From Granulosicoccaceae sp. 1_MG-2023 (GTDB lineage: Bacteria > Pseudomonadota > Gammaproteobacteria > Granulosicoccales > Granulosicoccaceae): DNA of 64,000 nucleotides. The position numbers and the translations under genes are program-made. Shown here one piece after another: positions 26,747 to 34,875 of this stretch. The first letter of the stretch is position 1. Each line of letters starts with the position of its first letter. Location of the stretch: positions 1-64,000 of the forward strand of contig JAUOPI010000019.1 of NCBI GenBank assembly GCA_030546905.1. The letters are read 5' to 3'. The notes beneath the pieces were generated by a model that was given only the letters and a program-made list of their open reading frames with translations, was not told the origin of the DNA and did no database searches.

Positions 26747-27577
26747 TCAGGGCATCATGTTTTCGATGTCTTCCGGCGTCGGTGCGCGGAAGTTGTATTT
26801 TTCCATCAGCTCAGCGTATTCACTGGTCTTACGGAAGTTTTCTATACCCTCGATCAGAGCCTCTTTGACGGCGCTGTTGCCTTTATTCACGCCAAAGCCG
26901 TTGAGCACCGGATACAACAGTGTTTTTGAAGACACCATGACCCGGTTGCCGAGCTTTTTAAGCACGCCTGTGGCAACAGCATGGTCGGTGATCTGCGCTT
27001 CCACAGCGCCTGACAGCAATGCCTGGGTGGTTTCCGGATCAGTCGGGAAGGTGCGGAAGGAAATCGGCTCCAGCCCTTCTTTTACGCAGTAGTTCTCCGA
27101 CAGATTCTCGAGCTTCTCCAGCCATGAGGTGCCGGCCATGGAGCCGATGGTGTGGCCGCAGAACGCTTCCGGCACTTCCGGTTGGTAGTCGCTGCCTTTG
27201 CGCACCAGAATCGACTCCCCGCTTTTAAGATAGGGAATCATGTCGATCACCTTGACCCTTTCGGCGGTGATGTACATGGAGGAGTTGATGATATCGAAGC
27301 GCTTACCCTGCAGGCCGGGAATCAGATTCGCCCAGCGGGTGTCGAGCATCACCGCTTCACGGCCCATCACCTTGGCCAGACCTTGCAGGAACTCCACATC
27401 GAAACCGGCCGGTGTGTTGCCGTCCATGTACTCGTAAGGGAAAAAAGTCATGTCAGAACCGGCGATAATCTTGTCGGCTTCTTTGAATTCAGCCTGCGCA
27501 GCAAAGGCTGAAAACGCAAGTGCGGTTCCTAGAATGATCCGGCTGAGCGGACGTACGTTGTAGGAAAACAATTTCAT
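26747..27577 (-). CDS. Amino-acid-type ABC transporter solute-binding protein (copy 2)
   Basis: This 276-residue periplasmic binding protein has a signal peptide (about 1-29, FAAQA-EFK). The motif FFPYEYMDGNTPAGFDVEFL and the FRTFPTDPETTQALLSGAVEAQI block are shared with copy 1. Two cysteines (in EAFCGHT and SENYCVKE) are conserved between the copies and may form a disulfide. It is 30 bases downstream of the dioxygenase gene in the same operon. The paralogue pair arose by tandem duplication, as the aldolase remnant between them shows. Confidence 0.9.
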   Translation of the reverse strand: MKLFSYNVRPLSRIILGTALAFSAFAAQAEFKEADKIIAGSDMTFFPYEYMDGNTPAGFDVEFLQGLAKVMGREAVMLDTRWANLIPGLQGKRFDIINSSMYITAERVKVIDMIPYLKSGESILVRKGSDYQPEVPEAFCGHTIGSMAGTSWLEKLENLSENYCVKEGLEPISFRTFPTDPETTQALLSGAVEAQITDHAVATGVLKKLGNRVMVSSKTLLYPVLNGFGVNKGNSAVKEALIEGIENFRKTSEYAELMEKYNFRAPTPEDIENMMP

Positions 27578-27607
27578 TACTGTTCCTCTGTTAATGACAG
27601 GCGTGGC

Positions 27608-28477
27608 TCAGGCGGCGTTGTCTTTGCCGGCTTGTTGAACAAAGAACGAGGCGCCGCGGGGTTTTTCCGGCAGCTTCAGTTCCAGCGGGGTGGAGCGGAC
27701 CAGGCCGCTGGCCTGGCCGTAGACCAGAGTTCCGGCATGTTCGCTTGGCAGCGGGTTTTCGCAGAAGGGCAGTGCGTCTTCTGCGGCGTAGACATTGATA
27801 AACAGGTTTCGGGGCAGCTCTGTATTATTCGGCTCAGAGGCGTGCAGCAGGCGCGTATGCATATAGCAGACAGAGCCGGCCGGGGCATAGCAGGACACAG
27901 GTGCGCCGCAGTACTCGCGGATCACCTCATCTGAGACCGTGCCGGTAAACTTGCCGTCCTGCCAGTGTGAGAACAGCGGTCCTTTGTGCGACCCGGGAAT
28001 CACTGTCAGCGGGCCGTTCTCCGGCGTGACGTCACTGATCATCAGCAGCACGGTGACCAGATCGTCGTTGCTGTGCGGGGTAAACGGAAAATCCTGATGC
28101 CATTTGACCTGCGTGGCGGTATGCGGCAGCTTGGAGTTGACCTTGCTGTGGTGGAAACGGGCACCCCGGCCGCCGATCAGTTGCCCGGCGATCCGCGACA
28201 TACGTGAATCCAGTGCCGTGCGCCGGAAGGCTTCGGAAATCTCCGTGGGTGAGGTGATACGACGCAGGGAAGGATGTTCCGCGCTGTGGTCGTCTTCGAT
28301 ATCAAAACGCGGCCGGCCGTCCTGAATTTTTCCCCAGGGTTGGCTGTGACTGCGGCTCTCTTCAACCCAGCCGTCGAAATCCTTGCGCAGGGCGCCGATC
28401 TCGTCGCTGTTCAATACATTCTGTACGACCAGAAAGCCATCCTTGTTGTATTGATCTATTTGCCATTGTTCAATCAT
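27608..28477 (-). CDS. Phytanoyl-CoA dioxygenase-family (Fe(II)/2-oxoglutarate) oxygenase
   Basis: This 289-residue protein has the facial triad visible as HQD in VKWHQDFPFTPH and a distal His in TRLLHASEPNNT, followed by an arginine in ELPRNLFINVY that should bind 2-oxoglutarate. Related enzymes hydroxylate small molecules such as ectoine or phytanoyl-CoA. I chose ATG 28477, giving the MIEQWQIDQYNKDGFLVVQN start typical of this family, rather than upstream extensions into the transporter gene. Sitting inside a transport operon, it probably hydroxylates the imported compound as an early catabolic step; this is inference. Confidence 0.88.
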   Translation of the reverse strand: MIEQWQIDQYNKDGFLVVQNVLNSDEIGALRKDFDGWVEESRSHSQPWGKIQDGRPRFDIEDDHSAEHPSLRRITSPTEISEAFRRTALDSRMSRIAGQLIGGRGARFHHSKVNSKLPHTATQVKWHQDFPFTPHSNDDLVTVLLMISDVTPENGPLTVIPGSHKGPLFSHWQDGKFTGTVSDEVIREYCGAPVSCYAPAGSVCYMHTRLLHASEPNNTELPRNLFINVYAAEDALPFCENPLPSEHAGTLVYGQASGLVRSTPLELKLPEKPRGASFFVQQAGKDNAA

Positions 28478-28508
28478 GAAATATGTCCTCGGTTCAGTCG
28501 CCGGTGGT

Positions 28509-30029
28509 TCACGCCAGCGATACATCGCGGAGAAAGGTTTCCACACGCGGGTTTCCGCCGTTGCGCAGCACGTCCGGGCGGTCATCACAGACCACACGGC
28601 CTTTCTCCATAAATACAATCCTGTCGGATACCTTGAAGGCGAAATTCATTTCGTGCGTGACGATCACCATGGTGATGCCTTCTTCTGCGAGGCTTTCGAT
28701 AACCTGCAGCACCTCGTTGACCTTTTCCGGGTCCAGCGCTGAGGTGGGCTCATCGAACAGCATGATCTGCGGTTGCATCATCAGTGCGCGGGCGATGGCA
28801 ACGCGCTGTTGCTGACCGCCGGACAGCTGATGGGGGTATTTCCAGAGGTGTTCGAGCATGCCGACTTTGAGCAGAAGCTTCTGCGCCCGTTGTGTCAGTT
28901 CCTCGCGGCTGGCAAGGCGGTGGTAACGCGGTGCCAGCAGCAGATTTTCCAGTACGGTCAGATGCTGGAAGAGGTTGAAGCTCTGGAACACCATACCGAT
29001 ATCGAGGCGATGCTCGGGGTGTTCGATAAAGCGCTGATTGACGGGGCCGGTGTTGCGTAATTGAATAAACGGCTGACCGTTGATGCGGATCTCGCCGTTA
29101 TCGATCTGTTCCAGACCATTGAGCAGGCGAATCAGCGTGGTTTTGCCGGAACCGGAAGGGCCGATAACGGATACCACTTCGCCGGGCTTGATGCTGAGGT
29201 CGACTGCGCCGAGTACTTCCACGTTGTTATAGGCCTTGTGCAGTTGTTTGGCCTGCAGTGCCGGGCCATTGCTTTCGGTCATAGTGCGCATGACGGGCTC
29301 GTCGGCGGCCCGTACCGCTTCAATCATCTGTTCGTCCGGCTGGCGTTGCTGCTTGCGTTTGGTGACGTCCAGATAGTGTTCCAGACGTTTGAGAATAAAG
29401 TCGAAGACGGTGACGATGATCACGTAGTAAAACGCCACCGCTGTGAGGGTTTCCATCACCAGGAAATTCTGTGAATAAAGCCGTTGCCCGACCATCAGGA
29501 TTTCGGTCAGGGAGATCACGGACACCAGTGAACTGAGCTTGACGATAGTGATGAACTCATTGGTCAGCGTTGGTAATGCAACCCTGATAGCCTGTGGCAC
29601 GATAATCAGCCATTGAATACCGCTGTAGCGCACACCCAGTGCTCTGGCGGCTTCGTATTGCCCCTTCGGTACAGACAAAAGACCACCACGGTGTATTTCA
29701 GCGACGTAGGCGGTTTCACTCAATACAAGCCCGATAAGACCGGCGGTAAAAGGATTGCTCAGAATCGGTGAAAGTGCGGGGGCCATCTGTGGCAGGTTGT
29801 AGACGAAGATGAGAAGGACCAGCAAGGGCAGACTGCGGAAGAACCAGATGTAGAGCTGGGCGGGGGCATTGAGTAGCGGTTTGTCCGATTGCTTGGCCAG
29901 TGCCAACAGAAAGCCCAATACCACGCTGATACACCAGGTCAGGACGCTCAGTTTGATCACTGTCCAGCTCGCCGCCCAGAAGTCCATATTGCTGAACAGG
30001 CTGAACATATAGTTCCAGTCAAATGTCAT
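28509..30029 (-). CDS. Fused amino-acid ABC transporter permease/ATP-binding protein
   Basis: This is a single 506-residue polypeptide combining a HisMQ/GlnP-type permease (about 1-225, four to five membrane segments, EAA loop GQYEAARALGVRYSGIQ) with a GlnQ-type ATPase (about 265-506). The ATPase has Walker A GPSGSGKTT, signature LSGGQQQR and Walker B IMLFDEPTSALDP. A linker of about 40 charged residues joins them. Usually these are separate genes. As the first gene of the minus-strand operon it would work with one or both binding proteins downstream. I prefer ATG 30029 over GTG 30041. Frame is continuous, so the fusion is not a sequencing artefact visible at this level. Confidence 0.9.
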   Translation of the reverse strand: MTFDWNYMFSLFSNMDFWAASWTVIKLSVLTWCISVVLGFLLALAKQSDKPLLNAPAQLYIWFFRSLPLLVLLIFVYNLPQMAPALSPILSNPFTAGLIGLVLSETAYVAEIHRGGLLSVPKGQYEAARALGVRYSGIQWLIIVPQAIRVALPTLTNEFITIVKLSSLVSVISLTEILMVGQRLYSQNFLVMETLTAVAFYYVIIVTVFDFILKRLEHYLDVTKRKQQRQPDEQMIEAVRAADEPVMRTMTESNGPALQAKQLHKAYNNVEVLGAVDLSIKPGEVVSVIGPSGSGKTTLIRLLNGLEQIDNGEIRINGQPFIQLRNTGPVNQRFIEHPEHRLDIGMVFQSFNLFQHLTVLENLLLAPRYHRLASREELTQRAQKLLLKVGMLEHLWKYPHQLSGGQQQRVAIARALMMQPQIMLFDEPTSALDPEKVNEVLQVIESLAEEGITMVIVTHEMNFAFKVSDRIVFMEKGRVVCDDRPDVLRNGGNPRVETFLRDVSLA

Positions 30030-30502
30030 AGCTGCTTTCACTCAGATAAGGGGTTAAATCCAGCTGGTGCTGGCTAAGAACACGCGTTTAACCGGCGTTT
30101 GCAAGTGCGAGAAACTATGGCAGAGGGTTTGGCGATGCAGCAATTATATATTTCGTAGCTCTTGCATAGGAAAAGCCGATGCAGGCTTTTAACTGGCGTA
30201 AGCTTTTATTTACAAAGCGCGTGGCCCTTAACATCCGGCGTGTACAGCCTTGTCGATCGGGCAGATCGGCTGGCGGCGCCGTGCGATAGCGTTTTTCTGT
30301 ATCGTTATAGGGCGGCATACTGCTTTTTTGCTGTTGCTTTAGTTTTTCTGATGCATGTCTTCACTTAATAATATTTTCCCGATTTAACGCCTTCCCCTAA
30401 TCTGACCGTCAATCAAGCAGGCAGCTGCCGGTCACTTTGCCCGATAGTGCGCTGCCGCGGATCGTCTCTACCACCGTTTCTACGCCGGAACAGGATATGA
30501 AC
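30030..30502. other. Divergent regulatory region between the two catabolic arms
   Basis: This stretch of about 470 bases between the transporter fusion (minus) and the flavin monooxygenase (plus) contains no convincing gene. It is more AT-rich than its surroundings and includes a hairpin with AAAAGCC/GGCTTTT arms (30171-30190). Promoters for both arms and sites for the LysR regulator are expected here, but I could not single out a specific operator. Confidence 0.5.
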
Positions 30503-31762
30503 ATGACAGTCAAACAAATGCAGACCGATACGATTATTGTCGGCGCAGGTCAGGCGGGCATCGCCATGAGTGAGCATCTGAGTAAACTGGATGTGCCGCA
30601 TATTGTCTTAGAACGCAGTCGCATTGCTGAACACTGGCGCACCCAGCGTTGGGATTCTCTGGTGGCGAACGGTCCGGCCTGGCATGACCGTTTTCCGGGG
30701 ATGGAGTTCAGCGATGTGGCACCGGACGGCTTTCCGGCAAAGGAGCAGATCGCGGATTATTTCGAGGCCTATGCGAAAAAATTCAATGCCCCGGTTCGGA
30801 CCGGGGTTGAGGTTTACAAGGTGGTGCGTAATGCAGACCGGCCCGGTTTTACCGTCGAGACATCTGACGGTGTTTATCAGGCTAACCGGGTGGTTGCGGC
30901 AACCGGCCCTTTTCAGCGTCCGTCGATTCCGCCCATAGCGCCGCAGGACGACAGCCTGACGCAGATTCACTCATCGCAATACAAGAACCCGCAGCAGCTG
31001 CCGGAAGGCGCGGTGCTGGTGGTCGGTGCAGGGTCCTCGGGTGTGCAGATCGCCGATGAGCTCAAACGCGCCGGGCGCAAGGTGTTTCTGTCCGTCGGCG
31101 CCCACGACCGTCCGCCGCGCAGCTACCGCGGACGCGATTTTGTCTGGTGGCTGGGCGTGTTGTGTAAGTGGGATGCGGAAGCGATGGAGCCGGGCACAGA
31201 GCACGTCACGATTGCGGTCAGCGGCGCACGCGGGGGGCACACGGTGGATTTCCGTGCCCTGGCTCATGAGGGCATGACGCTGGTTGGCCTGACTGAGAGC
31301 TTTAAGGACGGTGTGGTGCGCTTTGCCCCGAATCTGGCGGAGAACATCGCCCGTGGTGATGCGAACTATCTGTCCCTGCTGGACGAAGCCGATGCCTATA
31401 TCGAACGCAACGGACTGGATCTGCCGGAAGAGCCTGAAGCACGCAATATCCTGCCGGACCCTGACTGTATAAGCAATCCGATACTGGAGCTGAACCTCAA
31501 AGAGGAGGGTGTAACAACGATTGTCTGGGCGACCGGTTTTACCGTCGACCACAGCTGGTTGCAGGTCAATGCCTTCGACGAACAAGGCAAGCCGAAGCAT
31601 CAGCGCGGCGTATCGGCAGAGCCGGGCATTTACTTCCTGGGCCTGCCCTGGCTGTCGCGACGCGGTTCGACCTTTATCTGGGGTGTCTGGCATGACGCCA
31701 AACATATTGCCGACCATATCGCCACGCAGCGCAAATACATGGCCTATCAGGGACCGCAGTAA
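30503..31762 (+). CDS. FAD/NAD(P)-dependent flavin monooxygenase-like oxidoreductase
   Basis: This protein of about 419 residues has two Rossmann fingerprints: IIVGAGQAGIAMSEHL near the N-terminus for FAD and VVGAGSSGVQIADEL at about 175-190 for NAD(P)H. Between them lies a QIHSSQYKNP stretch at the place of the FMO-type motif. The ATG at 30503 has AGGA seven bases upstream and is preferred over earlier in-frame codons at 30497 and 30437. It heads a three-gene plus-strand operon with RidA-like and DUF1028 genes. Likely role: N- or C-oxygenation of the pathway substrate; the substrate is unknown. Confidence 0.88.
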   Translation: MTVKQMQTDTIIVGAGQAGIAMSEHLSKLDVPHIVLERSRIAEHWRTQRWDSLVANGPAWHDRFPGMEFSDVAPDGFPAKEQIADYFEAYAKKFNAPVRTGVEVYKVVRNADRPGFTVETSDGVYQANRVVAATGPFQRPSIPPIAPQDDSLTQIHSSQYKNPQQLPEGAVLVVGAGSSGVQIADELKRAGRKVFLSVGAHDRPPRSYRGRDFVWWLGVLCKWDAEAMEPGTEHVTIAVSGARGGHTVDFRALAHEGMTLVGLTESFKDGVVRFAPNLAENIARGDANYLSLLDEADAYIERNGLDLPEEPEARNILPDPDCISNPILELNLKEEGVTTIVWATGFTVDHSWLQVNAFDEQGKPKHQRGVSAEPGIYFLGLPWLSRRGSTFIWGVWHDAKHIADHIATQRKYMAYQGPQ

Positions 31763-31836
31763 GCCGCGCCGCGTACGTCTGCCGTGGAAATACAAGCCAT
31801 TATCTTCAGAACGATTTAGTCAGAGAGACCGATACG

Positions 31837-32271
31837 ATGCCTACTCATACACGGATCCGGATGTTCAACACCAAGGATACTTACCCTAACCAGACATTGG
31901 ACAATGATCTTTGCCAGGCTGTCAGAGCCGGTAACACGGTCTATGTCCGCGGTCAGGTCGGAACTGATTTTGAGGGTAATCTGGTTGGCCTGGGTGACCC
32001 TGCCGCGCAGGCTGAACAGGCCATGAAAAACGTTAAACAACTGCTGGAAGAGGCCGGTTCGGATCTTTCACATATTGTGAAAACCACGACCTATATTACA
32101 GACCCGCGCTTTCGCGAACCGGTCTACCGTGAAGTGGGTAAGTGGCTCAAAGGGGTTTTCCCGATCTCCACCGGCCTGGTTGTCGCCGGGCTGGCGCAAC
32201 CGCAGTGGTTGATGGAAATTGATGTGATCGCGGTTATCCCGGATGCAACGGAAACGGAGGCACAGCAATGA
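31837..32271 (+). CDS. RidA-family protein lacking the catalytic arginine
   Basis: This 144-residue protein has the YjgF/YER057c/UK114 (Rid) fold, with YVRGQVGTDFEGNLVGLGD and IVKTTTYITDPRF segments. The position that carries Arg105 in RidA imine deaminases (PxRxA) reads FPISTGLVV here, so the usual deaminase chemistry is probably absent, as in several Rid subfamilies other than RidA. The last four bases overlap the DUF1028 start (ATGA). It may act in an oxidative degradation route with the preceding flavoprotein. Confidence 0.88.
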   Translation: MPTHTRIRMFNTKDTYPNQTLDNDLCQAVRAGNTVYVRGQVGTDFEGNLVGLGDPAAQAEQAMKNVKQLLEEAGSDLSHIVKTTTYITDPRFREPVYREVGKWLKGVFPISTGLVVAGLAQPQWLMEIDVIAVIPDATETEAQQ

Positions 32272-32939
32272 CGTTTTCACTGGCAGGATTCTGCCCCGAA
32301 ACCGGGATGCTCGGTTGTGTGATCAGCTCCTCGAGTATCTGCGTTGCCAGTCGCTGCGCGTTTGCACGCAGCGGCACCGGGGTTGCGTTGACGCAGAATA
32401 TTACAAACCCGGATCTCGGCCCTTTGGCGCTGGATCTGCTCGATAAGGGCATGGCTCCGGAGCCGGTGCTGGAGGCGCTGGGTGAGGCCGACACCGATGT
32501 GCGTTGGCGTCAGCTCGGCGTGCTGGACACCCAAGGGCGGGGCGCGACCTTCAGCGGTTCAGAAGCGCTGGGCATTTACGCCACGGCGCAGGGCAGTAAC
32601 TGCATTGCGATGGGTAATCTGCTGGCGAACGATCAGGTGCCAGAGGCCATGACCGCGGCCTTCTCTGCTGCCGGCGGCCCTTTGGCTGAGCGTTTGCTGA
32701 CGGCGCTGGAAGCGGCGCTTGAGGCCGGCGGCGAACTGGGACCTGTGCATTCGGCGGGCTTGCTGATGTACGCCGCGCCGCAATGGCCGGTTGTGGACCT
32801 GCGCGTGGATTGGCATATTTCGCCGATCAGTGAGTTGCGCATGATTTGGGAAAACTACAAGCCGCAGCTCGATTCCTATGTTACGCGCGCCAAAGACCCG
32901 GCCAACGCCGAAAGCTACGGTGTGCCCGGCGATATGTAA
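32268..32939 (+). CDS. DUF1028 (Ntn-hydrolase-like) protein
   Basis: This 223-residue DUF1028 protein starts MTFSLAGFCPETGMLGCVIS and includes GTGVALTQNITNPDLG and LGVLDTQGRGATFSG, all family-typical. The fold is related to Ntn hydrolases, suggesting amide hydrolysis, but no general function is established. It overlaps the RidA-like gene by four bases and is followed by a strong terminator. The pairing of Rid and DUF1028 genes supports action on the same small molecule. Confidence 0.88.
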   Translation: MTFSLAGFCPETGMLGCVISSSSICVASRCAFARSGTGVALTQNITNPDLGPLALDLLDKGMAPEPVLEALGEADTDVRWRQLGVLDTQGRGATFSGSEALGIYATAQGSNCIAMGNLLANDQVPEAMTAAFSAAGGPLAERLLTALEAALEAGGELGPVHSAGLLMYAAPQWPVVDLRVDWHISPISELRMIWENYKPQLDSYVTRAKDPANAESYGVPGDM

Positions 32940-32994
32940 GTGCCGGCGGTATAACACCCCGGCGCGGGTGTGGCATGCGCTGGCGGAATGGCAA

Positions 32995-33024
32995 AACAGC
33001 ACCTCTTTCGGAGGTGCTGTTTTT
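32995..33024. terminator. Bidirectional rho-independent terminator
   Basis: A perfect 11-base-pair stem AACAGCACCTC/GAGGTGCTGTT with a TTTCG loop is followed by TTTT on the plus strand and preceded by AAAA, giving a T-tract on the minus strand as well. It separates the DUF1028 gene from the convergent LysR gene. Confidence 0.88.
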
Positions 33025-33048
33025 GTTTGTCGGGGCGTGTGACCGGGC

Positions 33049-33987
33049 TCAGGATGCCAGACGGGTGCTCGCGATGGGTTCGTCGGCGTGCATTTTGGCG
33101 GTGTAGTCCTTCAGCAGATCAATAAAAGCCTGACCGGCCGGGGTGAGGCGCGATTGTTCCAGTTTTGCCACGCCCATGACCAGCGGCAGCAATTCTTCTT
33201 CGACCGGCAGTGACACGAACTCTGAGCCGTCCAGCGCGATATTGCTGACCGCCGGGCTGTTAAACAGGGAATACCCGAAACCATTTCCGACCATACCGCG
33301 CACCATTCCCAGTGAGTGGGCTTTGTAAGCGCAGTTCGGCTCCAGTCCATGGTTGAGAAACAGCGATATAAAATATTCGCGGCTCATGGGCCAGTCCAGC
33401 ATCACCATCGGCAGCCCGGCCAGCTCTTTCAGAGAAACAGAGCTGCGCTCTGCCAGCGGGTGATTACGGCTCACCACGGCGTAAGGCGGCAGTGAGATCA
33501 GCGGCATAAATTCGATTGTGTCGGGCAGCTGCATGTCGTAGGTGATAGCCAGTTCATACTCGCTTTTTTGCAAGCCCTGTATCAAATCGCGCTGGTGCAT
33601 TTCATCGCAATGCACATCGACTTTCGGGTAGCGCTCGACAAAGGACTTCATGATTCCCGGCATCATCAGCGAGGTAAAGGTCGGGAACCCGACCAGATTC
33701 AGCGTACCGCTGACATCCGAACTCAGCACTTTGGCAAACTGCGCCAGCTCTTCGGCTTCCTTGAGCAGGTTCTTGGCTTTGTGGAAAAACTGCCAGCCTT
33801 GCGGCGTGAGGGTGAGTCCCTGAGCGTGATGGCGGATAAAGAGCTGAAAGCCCATCACATCTTCCAGATGATGGATTGCCGATGAGATGGACGGTTGGGA
33901 TACGTAGATGGCCTCAGCTGCTCTCGTAACACTGCGGTGCTCTCCGGCCAGTACGAAGTACCGGAGCTGCTTTAACGTGAAGTTCAT
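33049..33987 (-). CDS. LysR-family transcriptional regulator
   Basis: This 312-residue regulator has an N-terminal winged helix (about 1-60: LKQLRYFVLAGEHRSVTRAAEAIYVSQPSISSAIHHLEDV) and a C-terminal effector domain (about 90-295). It closes the plus-strand arm of the catabolic cluster, convergently. It is the only regulator in the cluster and the natural candidate to sense the pathway substrate and act on the divergent region at 30.0-30.5 kb; this is inference. An AAGG site precedes the ATG. Confidence 0.92.
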   Translation of the reverse strand: MNFTLKQLRYFVLAGEHRSVTRAAEAIYVSQPSISSAIHHLEDVMGFQLFIRHHAQGLTLTPQGWQFFHKAKNLLKEAEELAQFAKVLSSDVSGTLNLVGFPTFTSLMMPGIMKSFVERYPKVDVHCDEMHQRDLIQGLQKSEYELAITYDMQLPDTIEFMPLISLPPYAVVSRNHPLAERSSVSLKELAGLPMVMLDWPMSREYFISLFLNHGLEPNCAYKAHSLGMVRGMVGNGFGYSLFNSPAVSNIALDGSEFVSLPVEEELLPLVMGVAKLEQSRLTPAGQAFIDLLKDYTAKMHADEPIASTRLAS

Positions 33988-34181
33988 GCTGATGACCTTT
34001 TACAACTGCAGGGAAGTGCCGGATGCGGCACGCGGACCAGTGGCTGGCACCGGCCGCTTCATCAGATATAGCAAGTCCTCTGCCGGTCTGAAAAACTCTC
34101 AGAAGATCAATGAGAAATGACAAAAAACCATTATCGTAAGCAAGGTGTTTGCTGTATTGAGGTGCGGTACTTTATCGTATT

Positions 34182-34198
34182 CGCACCAGTCTGGTGCG
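34182..34198. promoter_or_regulatory. NtrC-like palindrome GCACC-N5-GGTGC
   Basis: CGCACCAGTCTGGTGCG is a perfect 17-base palindrome and matches the ten core bases of the NtrC site GCACC-N5-GGTGC. It lies about 195 bases upstream of the LysR gene and just after the glutathione transferase stop. I see no sigma-54 promoter beside it, so it may instead be another regulator's operator or a 3' hairpin. Confidence 0.35.
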
Positions 34199-34212
34199 TT
34201 GCGCGTGCGATC

Positions 34213-34836
34213 TCAGACCGGGGTGGTGGCGGGTAGAAACTGTTCCATGGTCACATGGGCCGGATGCGAGCGGACCTTACCCAGCCAGGAGCAGACGGCG
34301 GGAAAGGGGGTGAGATCGAAGCCGCCTTCCCGGGCCACATGGGTGTAGGCGTAAAGGGAAATATCGGCGATGGTGTAGTGCCGGCCGGCCAGATAGGGGG
34401 TGATCTCAAGCTGGTTTTCCATCACCCGCAGCGCCTTGTAGCCGCCGGCCTGCCTGGCTTCATAGTCGGCGCGTTTGTCGTCCGGCAGACCGAGATATTT
34501 GTGAATAAAGCGCGCGACCGCAATGTAGGGCTCGTGGCTGTATTGCTCAAAGAACTGCCATTGCAGCACCCGTGCGCGCTGCAGGCGCCCGTCGGGCAGA
34601 AATTCGGTGCCTTCGGCCAGATAATGCAGGATGGCATTGGACTCGCTGAGCGTTTCGCCGTCGTCAAGCACCAGGACGGGGATCTTGCCATTGGGGTTCA
34701 TCGCGAGAAATTCAGGCGTTTCGGATTCGCCGGCCAGGATGTCCACGTGCTGCCATTCGTGATCCTGACCGAGCAAACTCAGCAGGAGTTTGATTTTGTA
34801 GCAGTTACCCGAGGCAATATCACCGTATACCCGCAT
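34213..34836 (-). CDS. Glutathione S-transferase family protein
   Basis: This 207-residue protein has an N-terminal thioredoxin-like domain (MRVYGDIASGNCYKIKLLLS, then NPNGKIPVLVLDDGETLSESNAIL with the cis-proline and glutathione-binding Glu-Ser) and an all-helical C-terminal domain. I selected ATG 34836, with GAGG at a good distance; an upstream in-frame start would add eight residues with no family similarity. Substrate is unknown, perhaps electrophile detoxification. Confidence 0.9.
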   Translation of the reverse strand: MRVYGDIASGNCYKIKLLLSLLGQDHEWQHVDILAGESETPEFLAMNPNGKIPVLVLDDGETLSESNAILHYLAEGTEFLPDGRLQRARVLQWQFFEQYSHEPYIAVARFIHKYLGLPDDKRADYEARQAGGYKALRVMENQLEITPYLAGRHYTIADISLYAYTHVAREGGFDLTPFPAVCSWLGKVRSHPAHVTMEQFLPATTPV

Positions 34837-34875
34837 GGGAACCTCAATTATGTACAGCAAGTATGTGAGTATGCC

